Part shown: positions 13,334 through 24,805 of the stretch, one piece after another
How the letters are laid out: each line of letters opens with the position of its first letter
Numbering within the stretch: position 1 is the stretch's first letter
NCBI GenBank assembly: GCA_016647705.1
Contig: CM028335.1
Span: 21,244,905 to 21,308,904 of the forward strand
Length of the DNA: 64,000 nt
Source of the DNA: Eucommia ulmoides
Taxonomy: Eukaryota; Streptophyta; Magnoliopsida; Garryales; Eucommiaceae
Reading direction: 5' to 3'
Translations under genes and position numbers: made by a program
Notes under the pieces: model-generated
What the model saw: the letters and a program-made list of their open reading frames with translations, nothing else
Told to the model about the DNA's origin: nothing
Databases searched by the model: none

Positions 13334-14892
13334 GGGATAAAAACCTTTTTGGTCCCTGAAAAATGCTTTAAGTGTCTAATTGGCCCCTAAGAAATACAAT
13401 TCGACAATTTAGCCATTGACATTTCAAAATGGTGTCCAATTGACCCCTGAGGCAGATTTCGTTAAGTCAACTAACGGTTAACATTTCATTAAGAGTATTT
13501 TGGTCTTTTTATTCAATGAGGTTAATTTGAGAAGTCATCTAAACTTCTAGGGGTCAAAATATTTTTTTCCTTTATTTCTTTTAGTTCTTCTTCTCTATCC
13601 CTATTCCACCGAGCCAAACACCCTCCACCGCCGAACACCACCACCGATTTTACCACGAAACCAAACAACACAACACCACCACCAAATGACCACCAAACGA
13701 ACCAACATCGCCGCCTCCGCGAAAGATTTACCATCTCCAACACTATCTCCAAAGCCGTCTGCGACAAATAAACAAAATCGAACGAGAAACAGAAACAGAA
13801 ATTGAAATTTGGGAAATAAAAGCAGAAACAGAAACATGGGAAACAAAAACACAACAATTGAAATATGGGAAACAGAAATTGAAATATGGGAAACATAAAC
13901 AGAAGTAGAAACAGGCTTCTTCCTTTGTTCCTGTTGAAGATATGGGAGTCGCCGCAAGCTTAAACAACACCTTAACCTTCTTCGACTTTCCGTCGGTTGC
14001 TGCCGCCGTAACCGTCGCATCTGGTTTGACTTTTCGAAATCAAACCTGAGGTTTCGAAACCCTTTCGAACGAAAACAAAATTGAAATCGAAAGATTTCGA
14101 AAATTAACATTTTGATTTCGAAATCAAAAGCTTAGTTTCCATTTCAATTTCGATTTCGAAATCGAACCTACAGTTGGATTTCGATTTCAAAAACGAAATC
14201 GAAATCGAAAGTTTTCGAAATCAATATTTCGATTTCGAAATCAAAAGCCTAGTTTTCATTTCGAAATCGAAATCGTTTTTGATTTCGATACTAAGCAGAC
14301 AACAAAGATGATGACAGTTGAAGCGATGGAGGATGGAGAAGAAGCGGATGATGGCGACGACGACGGAGGATGGAGAAGAAGCAGACGAAGGCAATGAAGG
14401 ATGTAGAAGAAGCAGACGACGGCAATGCAGGATGGAGAAGAAACAGACGATGGAGGATGGCGAAAAAGAAGCAGACGATGATGGTAGAGGCGGTTGTGTG
14501 GTGGTGTGGTGGTGCTCGATGGTGCAGAGAAACGGAGGGTACTGAGGAGCCAACAAGACAAAAAAACAAGAAAAGAAAAAAAGAGAGAAAAAAAAAAAAA
14601 AAAAAAAATGGTTTGGGAAAAAAACATTTTGACCCCTTAATTTAACAACATATGTAAATAGACCCTATTAAATTAATAAGATTGAAATGACGCATTCACC
14701 CTTGGCCAAACATCACGTGCTTGGCATGTGACTTTTTCCATCCAATTTTCCCAAATTTTACTAACGGAATCTGTCTCAGGGACCAATTGGATACTATTTT
14801 GAAATGTCAAGGACCAAATTGTCAAATTGTATTTCTTAGGGGCCAATTGGACACCTAAGGCATTTCTCATAGACCAAAAAAGTATTTATCCC
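13334..14892. mobile_element. MULE (Mutator-like DNA transposon), non-autonomous, complete ends
   Basis: Terminal inverted repeats of about 131 bp (13,334-13,464 and 14,762-14,892) start with GGGATAAA and share long blocks such as 'ttggcccctaagaaatacaa'. They are flanked by an exact 9 bp target duplication, aaaataata, at 13,325-13,333 and 14,893-14,901, which is diagnostic of Mutator-like elements. There is no transposase. The 1.3 kb interior is much richer in GC than its surroundings and resembles a gene start: CT-rich leader-like sequence, CCACCG/GCCGCC triplets, a 'gaaatcgaaatcg' repeat field at 14,085-14,290 and a GAAGAAGC/GATGG purine field at 14,310-14,480. It may be captured host DNA (Pack-MULE). 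Open frames inside are low-complexity. Confidence 0.88.
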
Positions 14893-14939
14893 AAAATAAT
14901 AAGAGTTAAAAATGACAAAAATAATAAGAGTTAAATATA

Positions 14940-15180
14940 ACAATAAAAAAATCTACAAGCCCACTGTTTTCTAATATGAGTGACACTATTACCAAATAAA
15001 ATCTTATATAAATACTTCAGCAAACAATTAAAAAAATATAATTAAATGAAATAGTATATATATAAACAATAATAATGCCAAAAATTTGTAAACCCGTTGT
15101 TTTCTAATAAGAGTGAAACTACTGTTAAATAAAGTTTTATATAAGTACTTCACCGAATAATTTTAAAAATATAATAAAAT
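14940..15180. repeat. Two-copy tandem repeat, period about 134 bp
   Basis: The segments beginning near 14,950 and 15,084 match along 'gttttctaata.gagtga' and the following 'atataa.tacttca' stretch, with scattered substitutions. It lies between the MULE and the next element. Function is not evident. Confidence 0.65.
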
Positions 15181-15181
15181 G

Positions 15182-16700
15182 TGTTGACTCAATGAGCTAC
15201 CCAAGATGGGGGGTGAATTGGGTAGTTACTAAAATTTAAACAAATAAATCTTTAACACTTAATTATCAAATAATAAATTTTCCTAAATTAATTATTATCT
15301 TAGGGATTTGATGTTATTTGAGATATGCATCATATATTATGATATTCCTATAGATACGGTTCATTAAGTTTGAATATTTCTCAATTTGGTACATGTAATT
15401 CTTTCTATTCTATTTAATTGTGATTGATAAATATTTGGGGGGTTTAATTGAAAAGTTTAAAAACCATAATTAAGTTATTTGAACCAAGATGAAGTCTTAA
15501 TGATATAATAGGTCTATTAGAGCATTAAATGTTATAACAAGTGGGAACTAACCGTTGGAGAGCTTATTTTATTCCCTTTTATATAGACCTGCATTTTTCA
15601 TATTAAAGTTATATATCAAGAGAATTATTGTGAGCTATTCAACCTTTGAGCTTTTTAAGAGTTATCGTACGGATTGAATTGTAAGATCTTTTCTAAAAGC
15701 TATTCTTGAGAATTATTTATTGTGGATTATTACTGCTACCGATCTGAAGTTTCATTGCTATCTCTAATTATTATTTTTTCGATGGAATCCAGGTGAGATC
15801 TTTCCAAATTACTTTATATTAATTGTTACTTGATTATATTTGGAATTTGATCTTTGAAATTGTTTTCTGATTTTTTTTATTGAAAAATATTTTCGAAACA
15901 ATTTATAAATCTGATTACGTGTTCAATTACGTACTACCCAATTTTTGTTTGAAATCAAATTTTGAATATCTCATTTTTCTATCACTAGTTTTGGGATATC
16001 AATTGAGTTCTAATTTATATAGGGTGGTAGAAGCTCTGAGTGAGAAAAATCACTTATCAATTTGTAATTGGTGAATTGAGTGACAAATTGAATACTATTG
16101 GGAGTATTTAATCTAAGGGTAGCTAGTTTCAATCTCTTCCTATAAAGAGATTGAGGTAGTAATTCTTCCTAAATTAAATTGATTTGTAAGCAATTTTGTA
16201 ACGATTCAATCCTTACCGAGTAAAATGATATTTTGAGTGTTTATGAGATTTCGTTTTTTTAGCCTAAGTTGCAAAAAAAAAATTAGGTTATTCTTGAGCT
16301 TGTAAAAAAGTAAAGGTTATTCTTGAGCCTAGAAATTTTTTTTTGTAAAGGTTGATTTTGAGCCTGCGAAAAGAATTATTGTAAGGGTTTGATTCCTACC
16401 TTTAAAGGAATCTTAAATTTAGTGGATGCGACTCTTCGTGGAGCTCGAGGGACTGAATTAGCCAAGAGTAGTTTAGTGAACTAGTATAAATTTCTGATGT
16501 GCTTCTATTTTTAATTATTTATTTTTTTGTTTGGTGTGCACCTAATTGATATTATATTTCTACTGTGATATAAGGATAATAATTAATTTAGAATTAAAAT
16601 TAATTATTTGGATTTTTTGAAGTATTTTCTCTTATAATTTTTTATCTACCCTATTCACTATCCTCTTGAGTAGCTCACTAGGCCAATAGTCTATACAATT
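15182..16700. mobile_element. Unclassified element with inverted ends
   Basis: The left end (tgagctacccaaga, then gggtgaattgggtag) and the reverse complement of the right end (tgagctactcaaga, then agtgaatagggtag, 16,640-16,700) match as imperfect inverted repeats about 45 bp long. No coding sequence was found. A GC-richer patch at 16,380-16,490 lies near the right end. TG/CA-like termini would also fit an LTR-type end, and similar 'gggggtgaat' ends occur in plant retrotransposon relics. No target duplication could be fixed, so the class stays open. Confidence 0.45.
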
Positions 16701-16843
16701 TATTGATGTGACATAATACATGTTAGATCGAGATAGATAATATTTTATAGATTGAATATGTGATTATGTTTGGATGATAAAGCAGTGATAATTAAAATTT
16801 AAAAATAATTTACTCGAAGTAACCTTAGTAATTAGATACATAC

Positions 16844-16987
16844 CATATTGCTATTAACGTTCTCCTTCCCGACTTCCGCACCATTTGAAGTAACGCACAC
16901 TTTTTCTTTTCCTCTACTATTTGAAGTCAAATTTTCATTCGACTTGTCATCGTTCGCCTTCTGTTTTTCCAAAGCCAAATATTTTTC
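16844..16987 (-). pseudogene. Orphan exon-like segment, 48 codons, unknown gene
   Basis: On the minus strand a T-rich tract ending TTTTTTAAG precedes a 144-base open segment that ends at a strong donor (ATATG|GTATGT). The frame is open throughout and encodes a hydrophilic, charged stretch starting EKYLALEKQKANDDK and ending GKENVNSNM. Exact phase-0 length and both splice-like borders suggest a real exon or a captured one. No neighbouring exons were found, and I do not recognise the family. It lies just left of the Helitron end. Confidence 0.35.
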
Positions 16988-17080
16988 CTTAAAAAATTAA
17001 AAACAAATATATTTTTTAGAAAGCAATACATCACATTTGCATGGAAAAGATACAAAAGTAAAATATTCAATTAAAATAAA

Positions 17081-20000
17081 CTAGTGTATAACCCGTGCCT
17101 GAAGGCATGGTTGTAAAAAAAAAAATTAACTTAAAAAAAATGATATAATCTCCTTAGTTTATACAACATTCTACATCTATCACATTAAAACAGCAATAAT
17201 TAACATTTAAATACTATTACCGATAAATAATATATATTATAATTAGAACACAATCATTATCCAGTAACAAAAAAATCGGTTATTAAAATAACATCACAAT
17301 TAAACATGAGTTGAATTGAAAAAAATCAAAACCAAAAATGTATATTGCTTATCCAAATCTTATTACATCAATGTTACATTTCGCACATGTAATTCAAAAA
17401 TAAAAACAGAATTAAAGTTACAAAATCTATAAACAAATAGAAATTACAAAAAAACCTTTGCAATTTAAAATGGGAAAAAAAAAAAAAAAAAGCTTTAACT
17501 TCTTTTATTTAATTGAATTAACATTGACCTCATTAAAACAAACAATACGATTTATACATGTGAAATTCGACCACTAACCAAACATCCAATCCTTGAAATA
17601 CAAAACGAAATTCTGCTCCAAAATTCATATATTTGAAATGGTACAACTCACCTTGGGCATCTAATCCCTCAAATTCTACTCCAAAAACTTTAGAACAAAT
17701 TTCTTCAAACTGAACAAATTTGGTTTGACATTTCTATTTCCATGTGAATAGAAAACATCGAACAAACGGATTCGGTAGCAAAAAGATTACTAATGTTTTA
17801 TATAACATCATCTGTTTGTATAACATTCTACACTTGTTTGATACTAATAGTTTATTACAAATATAACACAATAAGTATCAATCAGATTAATACTCAGATA
17901 CTAATATAATCACAACTAAGCACGAGCTAAACCAAAACAAAATCAAAGTAAAAAATATTGAACTAAAATCTTACCTTCGTGACGTGATGACACAGAAATA
18001 TAGCAATAGTTTCCAAGTACTCACTCAAGGGATAAATCACAGTTGGGAAAAATATAAAAATGAATCGAAAAAGAACTAATTAAATTAGATTATAGTAAAA
18101 TAAATTTTGATCAAACGAAAATTCGTACCAACAACCAAAAGAGTGAATATGGATCAAAGAAAACAAATTTTTTGTTATCCGAAAAAAACAAAAATTATGA
18201 AAAATTAGTTATAGAGGCTCAAATTTGGTGTTTATTTAGGCATGAGGAGGCGACACCGCCAAGGCTACAACCCTGATTGCGCGTAAGAGAGCGACGACAG
18301 GATCGATGCCTCTAACGTACATTCCGAGTTGCCCAGCCAAGATACGGGTCGAAGTTCCCCATGCACGATTTCTATTGCAAATCCTACCTAGGATTACTCG
18401 CAAATTTTAAGGGTGCAAAGTACAATTTAGCCAAATCCATTGGATCCGTTATCGTTAGCGTTGTCATTGCCAAATCCATCAGATCCGTTATTGATCTACA
18501 CAATTTAAGAATTTAAGAAGAAATCATCTGAAAATTCAAGTGTAAACGAATTTAAAACCGAAAGAAAATTGAAATTGAAGGGAATCATCAACATTGAAGA
18601 AACCAAATGATAAAACAAAAACTGAAATTGAGAACTCAAGTAGAGATCTGCATTGAAGATACCAAATGATGAAATAGAGAAATGAACCTCAAGAACAAAC
18701 TGAATTCTCAATTTCAATTCAAATTGCAACAACAATTCATTCAACTGATACGAATTAAAATATGAGTTCACCTCAAGCTCCGCCCATCAAAACATAATAG
18801 AATAGAACAGAAACACTCACTAACCATAATTAATTGCACAAAACCTTCAATTCGCAGATTGAAGTTCAGTTTCTCATTTTCACATTTTAGCCTCCTTAAT
18901 TTAGTTTCCAATCCTTAGAACACTGTTCCTGCAAATCAATTAGAAAATCAAACCCCTTTTCAATAAAAAATGAATAAAAAAAATCAAGAAGGTAGTGTTT
19001 GGTTGTATCGAATTTAGGCTTTGGAATTGAAATTTAGCATAACCAAACAAATGTAGATATAGGAATTGAAATTAAGAAATAAATAAACAGGTCTCATCCT
19101 TAGCACAACCTAACAAATGTAGATATAACAACACACCCAAAAATCCAGACAGTTTGGCTCCTAACTATATCTGGTGAATGCATATAAAGGAACAATAAAT
19201 TACAAAACAAATATATATGTTTGTCGATGTTAGGGTTTGCAGTGGTGTTCGGTATCTGGATCTTCACAGCATTAGGGTTCAGATCAGAAGTCTAGCGTGG
19301 TGGCATGCATCGATTGAGAAAGCAAGAGACAAAGAGAGAGAAAATATACCTGGTCGAGGTGATGGCGATAACAGAGATGGCACGACGATGGCGATAGAAC
19401 GGCGAATGCGCAGTGATGGCCATGGAAGAGCAATCATAGAGAGATTGGGCAGATGGGAGCGAGAAAGTGAAATGCAATTGATTAGAGAGATGGTGGTGTT
19501 ATTTTATTTAAGAGACAATTAGGGTGAGAAATTAATTGTAAGGAGAGAGAGAAAATTAGGAGAATTAGACATCTTTGTTCCATAATATTGATAGGCGATT
19601 AGGAATTAGGAATTAGGAATTGAGGAAATTAGGCATCTTTCTTTTCATAATTTGGGTGTCTCTATTCAAGGCATTAAGATTATGATAGAGAACTAAGAGA
19701 TAGAGAGAGAAAATTAGAGAATTAAAAATTTATATATCCGTTTTATCATTATATATGTCCTTATAAATCAAAATGTCCATATATATAGCCTTATTTCCAT
19801 TTCAACAAATCCAGTTTCCTTTTATGGCCTTAAATTTATGTCCTGAAAAGTTTTATAGAATAGATTATATATTTTTATAAGCCAAAACGTCCATATATAT
19901 ATAATATAATAAATTAAAAAATGACTAAATTTTTTAATTAATTTTGATGTCTCTATTTAAGGAATTAAGGTCATGAGAGAGAGAGAATTAAGAGATAGAG

Positions 20001-23000
20001 AAAGAAAATTAAGCAATTAAGAAATTATATACCCTTTTTTTATATCATTATTTATATTTTTATAAGCCAAAAATAATATTAATATAACTTTATTTCCTTT
20101 TAGACAAATTTAATTTTCTTATATATTCCTTAACTTAAGTAGGTAAAATGTCCTACTCAGCAAATTTGTTCATCCTCGTCAGCAATTTTGTTTGTCCTAG
20201 TCATATATTTTTGTCCTAGTCATAAGTGTAAGACCCTAACTTTAGCACATACATAATTCTAGTCACATTTTAGAGCATTTAGAAAAATACGGGGTAGAAA
20301 TGTGTTATTTAATATCCAAATTAAAAGTTTAGGGGTCAATTTGCAAATTTGAAAATATTTATTCTACACTTTAGGATTCAATTTGTCATTTATTTATAAA
20401 ATTAAAATTTTAGGGGTGAATTTATAATTTTAAGGAAAATTATATCTTGAATTAGGTTAAAATGATAACCTAAAGGAAATTGAGGGGGGACTTGTGTAAT
20501 TTGAAAAAAAATATATCATATATAGATATATATACACATGTGTGTTTAATCGACAATGGGAGCAAGACACGCAAAAACCGGAAGAGAAATTCAACATGGC
20601 AAGTCGTGAGATCAAGAGCTAGCCACTTAATACATGCATACACATTCTAGAACCCACAAGAAGGAAAACAAGAGAAAAAAAAAAAAAAAAAAAACAGAGG
20701 GGAGAGAGGGGATCGGCGGGGGGTGGGTCGTCAGACCGTCGTAAGTGTGAGTGTGTACCCCCGTCGGTGTGTGTGGGTGATCGTCATCGCGTGGGGGTGT
20801 CGTCGGTGGGTTAAGTGAGTGTGTGTGGGTTGTGTCGGCCAAACCCAGAAAAAAAAAATGTAGAGAGAGAGAGAGATCCGGCGGTCAGGGGGTGGTGAGA
20901 TCCGAAGAGCGTGGGTGTGAGAGGGTTCGTTCGATCGTTGGTGGTGCCAACGGTGTGATGTCTCATTCGTTGTCGATGGTGTGGAGTGCCGATAGGGTGA
21001 TCGTCGCTGTTTCGCCGTAGGTTGCCGTTGGTCAGTCCAGCGGTGGGCTGTTCAGCAGCCGGCGGTGGTGTGCTGAGTTGATGGTGAGCTTCTGGTAGTT
21101 GTTGTCGATGGTGTTATGTATGTGTACTGTTGATTGCGTGTGAGTGTGTGAGAGTCGACGGTGTGTGTTGGTTGTCTCTCCGATTGCTCATCCGACGATT
21201 GAGTAAGTATGTATTGTGTATGCGTTCTGCTCTGTTCAGTTTTCCTGTTTTCTGTGTTGTACAGCGTGTGTGTGTGTATTTTCCGTTCTGTCCAACGGTG
21301 GCGGTCGGCGGTGTATATATGTGTGTCGTTCGTCGGTTTTTGTTCGATGGTATGTGTGCTATTCAGTTGTTCGTTCCGACGTTGTGAGTGTGTGTACGAC
21401 TGTGTTTTCTGACCGTCGACGCGGTGCGTGTGTGGTGTTCGTCGATTCTGTTCGGTCGGTGGTGTCCGTCTTGTCCGACGGCGGGTGTGAATGGGTGGAT
21501 GTGCTTGTGTTTTGTTCGGCGTCGATGGTGGTGAGTGTGTGTTCCGTACGTGATTGTGTGTATATATCTGGTCGCCGGCGGTGAGTGGCTGTGAGTGTGG
21601 GGTGTCGGCGGTTGAACCCAAAATAGGAGAGAGAGAGAGAGAGAGCTGAAGCTGAAACATGAACAGGAGCAGAAAAGGGTAAAAAAAAAAAGAGGAGGAG
21701 GAAAAAAAAAAAAAAACTTACACAAACACCCCAAATAAAAACCAGAAACCCAATTCGCGGCCGGCGAACGATTCGGAACGGGTAACATTTTTCGTTAAGT
21801 TTATTTTAGTTTATTAAATTAAATTCTAGCATCGAAATGTTTTAACCGGACTAATAAATTTGGGACCGTTTGTATTAGAAAATTTTATGCAGTAACTGAC
21901 GGAATGAAAGTAATCGAATAATAACAATTTTCATAGATAAAATATGGGAAATGGAAAAATGTGGAACTTAAGGCCTGCATTGCATGATTAGGTGATTTTA
22001 CATAAAATATTAATATAGGCTCTGTCACTATTAGGTTCGCAAGCACCTGGGGTATTGGTAAAGGATAATTTGTAAAAGCTGTTCGGAGTGGGTAGCCAGG
22101 TGAGTGTACTATTTTCTTGCCAAACTATTTTTCTATGTATATATATGATGAAATATGTGTTTACTTAAACTGTACGAATTTATAAATGATATAGATCAAG
22201 CAGGATTTGGGTGAGTTGGTAAATTGAATTTTTGAAAAATTTCGATGGTTTTCGAAAAGAAGTTGAAAATGAATTTTTGTTGCATTTGGTGAAATTAGAC
22301 GGTGTTTTTAAAAGAGAATAGAAAACATCTATTTTTTTTAAAAAATGCCTGATTTTCTAAAAAATAAAGGGTGGAATAGTGGTTTTGATAAAATCAGACG
22401 TTTTCTTTAAAAGAAAGTGTGAAATATGATTTTTGGATTTAAAAGTTGATTTTGAGGAAAAGAGATAGACATGGTGATTTGATGATGCTAAGTAGGCGAT
22501 ATTTATTGAGTTGTGATTCGATGATGCTGTATTTGATTTGACGATGCCATAGTATTTATCTATTTCGGTAGAGTGAGGTTATCCGCTTTAGCGGAGTGAT
22601 GTTTATCTGTTTCGGCAGAGTGATGTTAGACGTTTATACTGCGCAGTGATTATCTGTTTCGGCGGATTGATGGGTATTCGTAGGAAGGCATATCCTACGG
22701 GTGGTACGATACCATTGCAAACTCCCGATTGCGAGGTTAAAACGATCATTAGGGCTGGCCAGTGTGTGTGTTTGAGGTGTGTGTTTGAGATGTGTGCTTG
22801 AGATGTAGTGTTTTACGTATATTGGTTGATTTGATATTTATTATTATAGTGATGGGTATTATTTTACTAGATGGGTTGGAATGAAATTTATATTTATTAC
22901 TTTATTTTCACTGCTTATATTATGGAGAATTTTACTAGTTACGTGCCGTTGCTATACTCACGCTTGATCCATTTAGATGTTGTAGAATGAATTATTATTT

Positions 23001-23395
23001 TAAAAATATTTTTACTAAGAAGGCAGTACACTCGCAAGCAAAATAGCTAGGAGTCGGTCGGTCCCTTACTGACGCTAGATAGAGTTATGCAGGTCACGCA
23101 AATGAGTCATTTGAAGAAAATTTTGGAGACAAGATATCAGAAATGAAATCTAATTGAGGTTCAAGGGATTTGTTTGATTATATTTATATTCGGGACGGTA
23201 TATCCCTATCAGATGAGACTATTATATGTGTTGTATAGATTTACAATTTTGTTATTGACGTATAGAGGTTGGCTAGTAAAGTTGAGCGGTGTCATGTCTA
23301 CGTCACGCTGGCCCCACATGACGGGTGTCCGGGGTGGGATGTGACAATAAGTTTGTCCTAGTCAATCAAAAAATCGTCATATTTTATATAATAGA
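17081..23395 (-). mobile_element. Non-autonomous Helitron, interrupted by a solo LTR
   Basis: On the minus strand the element starts TCTATTATATAAAATATG at 23,395, preceded by A. It ends at 17,081 with CTAG followed by T, which is the A|TC...CTRR|T rule of Helitrons. A hairpin (AACC.TGCC loop GGCACGGGTT, 17,090-17,113) lies a few bases inside the 3' end, as expected. Removing the nested LTR (20,227-23,346 plus one target copy) leaves about 3.2 kb. No Rep/helicase gene was seen. GC-richer patches at 18,240-18,430 and 19,210-19,510 may be captured gene pieces, but no domain was recognised. Confidence 0.65.
20227..23346. mobile_element. Solo LTR (probable Ty3/Gypsy), 3.1 kb, inserted in the Helitron
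   Basis: The segment begins TGTAAGACCC and ends GGGATGTGACA, bounded by TG/CA. It is flanked by an exact 5 bp duplication, ataag (20,222-20,226 and 23,347-23,351). Its length and end sequences fit long-LTR Gypsy groups such as Tekay/Del, and I found no internal region or second LTR. It is therefore best read as the product of LTR-LTR recombination. It contains an odd G/T-rich tract (20,720-21,610) that creates long but spurious open frames. It is younger than the Helitron it splits. Confidence 0.82.
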
Positions 23396-24805
23396 TTTAC
23401 AAGAATTCAATGCCGAATATAAATGCTAAACTAAAATTAAAAAAATTTAATGGTATAATTGACACATTAATTAACGATTGTACATAAGCAAGAGAACAAT
23501 AAAGATATAAGCATATAACATTAATTCCAGTGCACTAAGATAATATAAATTTGACTACAACAAAATCAAGAAATCAACCCACATGTCTATAATTTAAAAT
23601 AACAACATAAATGACAACATAAAAATTGAAGAAAAGTCAAAACATCTTCCACCACCGAAGAGAACAAACATACTTGACGTGATAATTCAACAAAAGAAAA
23701 AGGAAAAAAATATATATATAAGATATAAAATTTAAAAAATATATATTTTGTATACAAAATGCATTAAAAAATATTTATACCTTAAAACCGTTGGTTTAGG
23801 GCACAACTTCATTGCACTAGCTGCTCATTTGTAGTTGAACCTCGTAATCCTCTAGTGCCTTTAAGCATATATGTTCGTCCTCGTTGCTCTCTAACAACTC
23901 TCCTAATGCTCTCAGGTGTAGGAGTTCTTCCCTTAACGCTCTGTAAACTCTAGACTGCAATGTTTGGTTAAAACCTTCTATGTTTTAGGTTGTAGTATTG
24001 ACGCTCTTTTCTAAGTATATGCTTTCTGACACTATTTTTTTCATTCATTTTTCCTCTTTTGAATTCTCTCCACGATGGATTTACATCCCGCTCAGCGTTC
24101 TCTAAAATTTGCACAAATTCAAATGCAGTAAGAGGTCGATGATTCTCAAATATGTTCTCTTTCACAACAATATAATTTGATGGCAAACTATCGACAATTT
24201 GGTTCATTATATCTCTCTCACTAATTTTGCACCTATAATTCTGCAAACGCTTAATACTTAAAATCTTATTCATGTCAAATTCTCTCACGGAACAATTTCG
24301 TAAATAAAACTTGTAATAGTAGAATTGTTTTTCTTTACTCAACTCTAACCTAATACTCGTCTTCAATACAATAGCGAGTCGTACTATCATACCTAAGATT
24401 TAAGGACAATAATCGTAACATAAATAAATTATAATGAAAATATGAATTAAAATATATCAAATGTAGGCTTTGATATTGATATTACACACAAACATCTATT
24501 TAATAAATTACCTTTATTGTTTTTGTGAATGTCCTTTTTTAGTAAGATTTAAATTGAAAGTAACATGATTAAAGTGTAATTTCTCTAAGACTCTAGGGGT
24601 GCAAAGTGCAAAGACCACGCACAAAAACAAAATTAAACAAAAGTAGCAGTAAGATAAATGATCAAGAAAAACATGTGTTTAAAGTGTTTATTAGCAGTGG
24701 GATAAATGATCAAGAAAAAAAAATACAGACTGGGAAAAAAAATTGAACTGAAAAAAAAAATAAAAAACAAAAAACAAAACAGAAAAATGAGAAGGTGTTT
24801 ATTAA
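23396..24805. other. Flank with a gag-like retrotransposon relic
   Basis: A minus-strand open segment (23,968-24,390) encodes a protein with motifs such as MNQIVDSLPSNYIV and PLTAFEFVQILENAER. These resemble the gag/UBN2 region of Ty1/Copia-type retrotransposons. No pol region or LTRs were identified around it, so it is an isolated fossil fragment and the assignment is tentative. Downstream on the same strand (23,827-23,960) is a short basic open segment, discussed under findings. The rest is AT-rich with no recognised feature. Confidence 0.4.

Noticed and set aside
13522-14645. Several overlapping open frames of 75-169 codons on both strands
   Set aside because: All arise from repeats and triplet-rich tracts inside the MULE; Phe/Ser/Cys-rich and Lys/Met/Glu-rich products on opposite strands are mirror images.
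21052-21660. 202-codon minus-strand open frame, the longest in the window
   Set aside because: It lies in the G/T-rich part of the solo LTR and encodes a Thr/His/Ser-rich low-complexity product without any domain.
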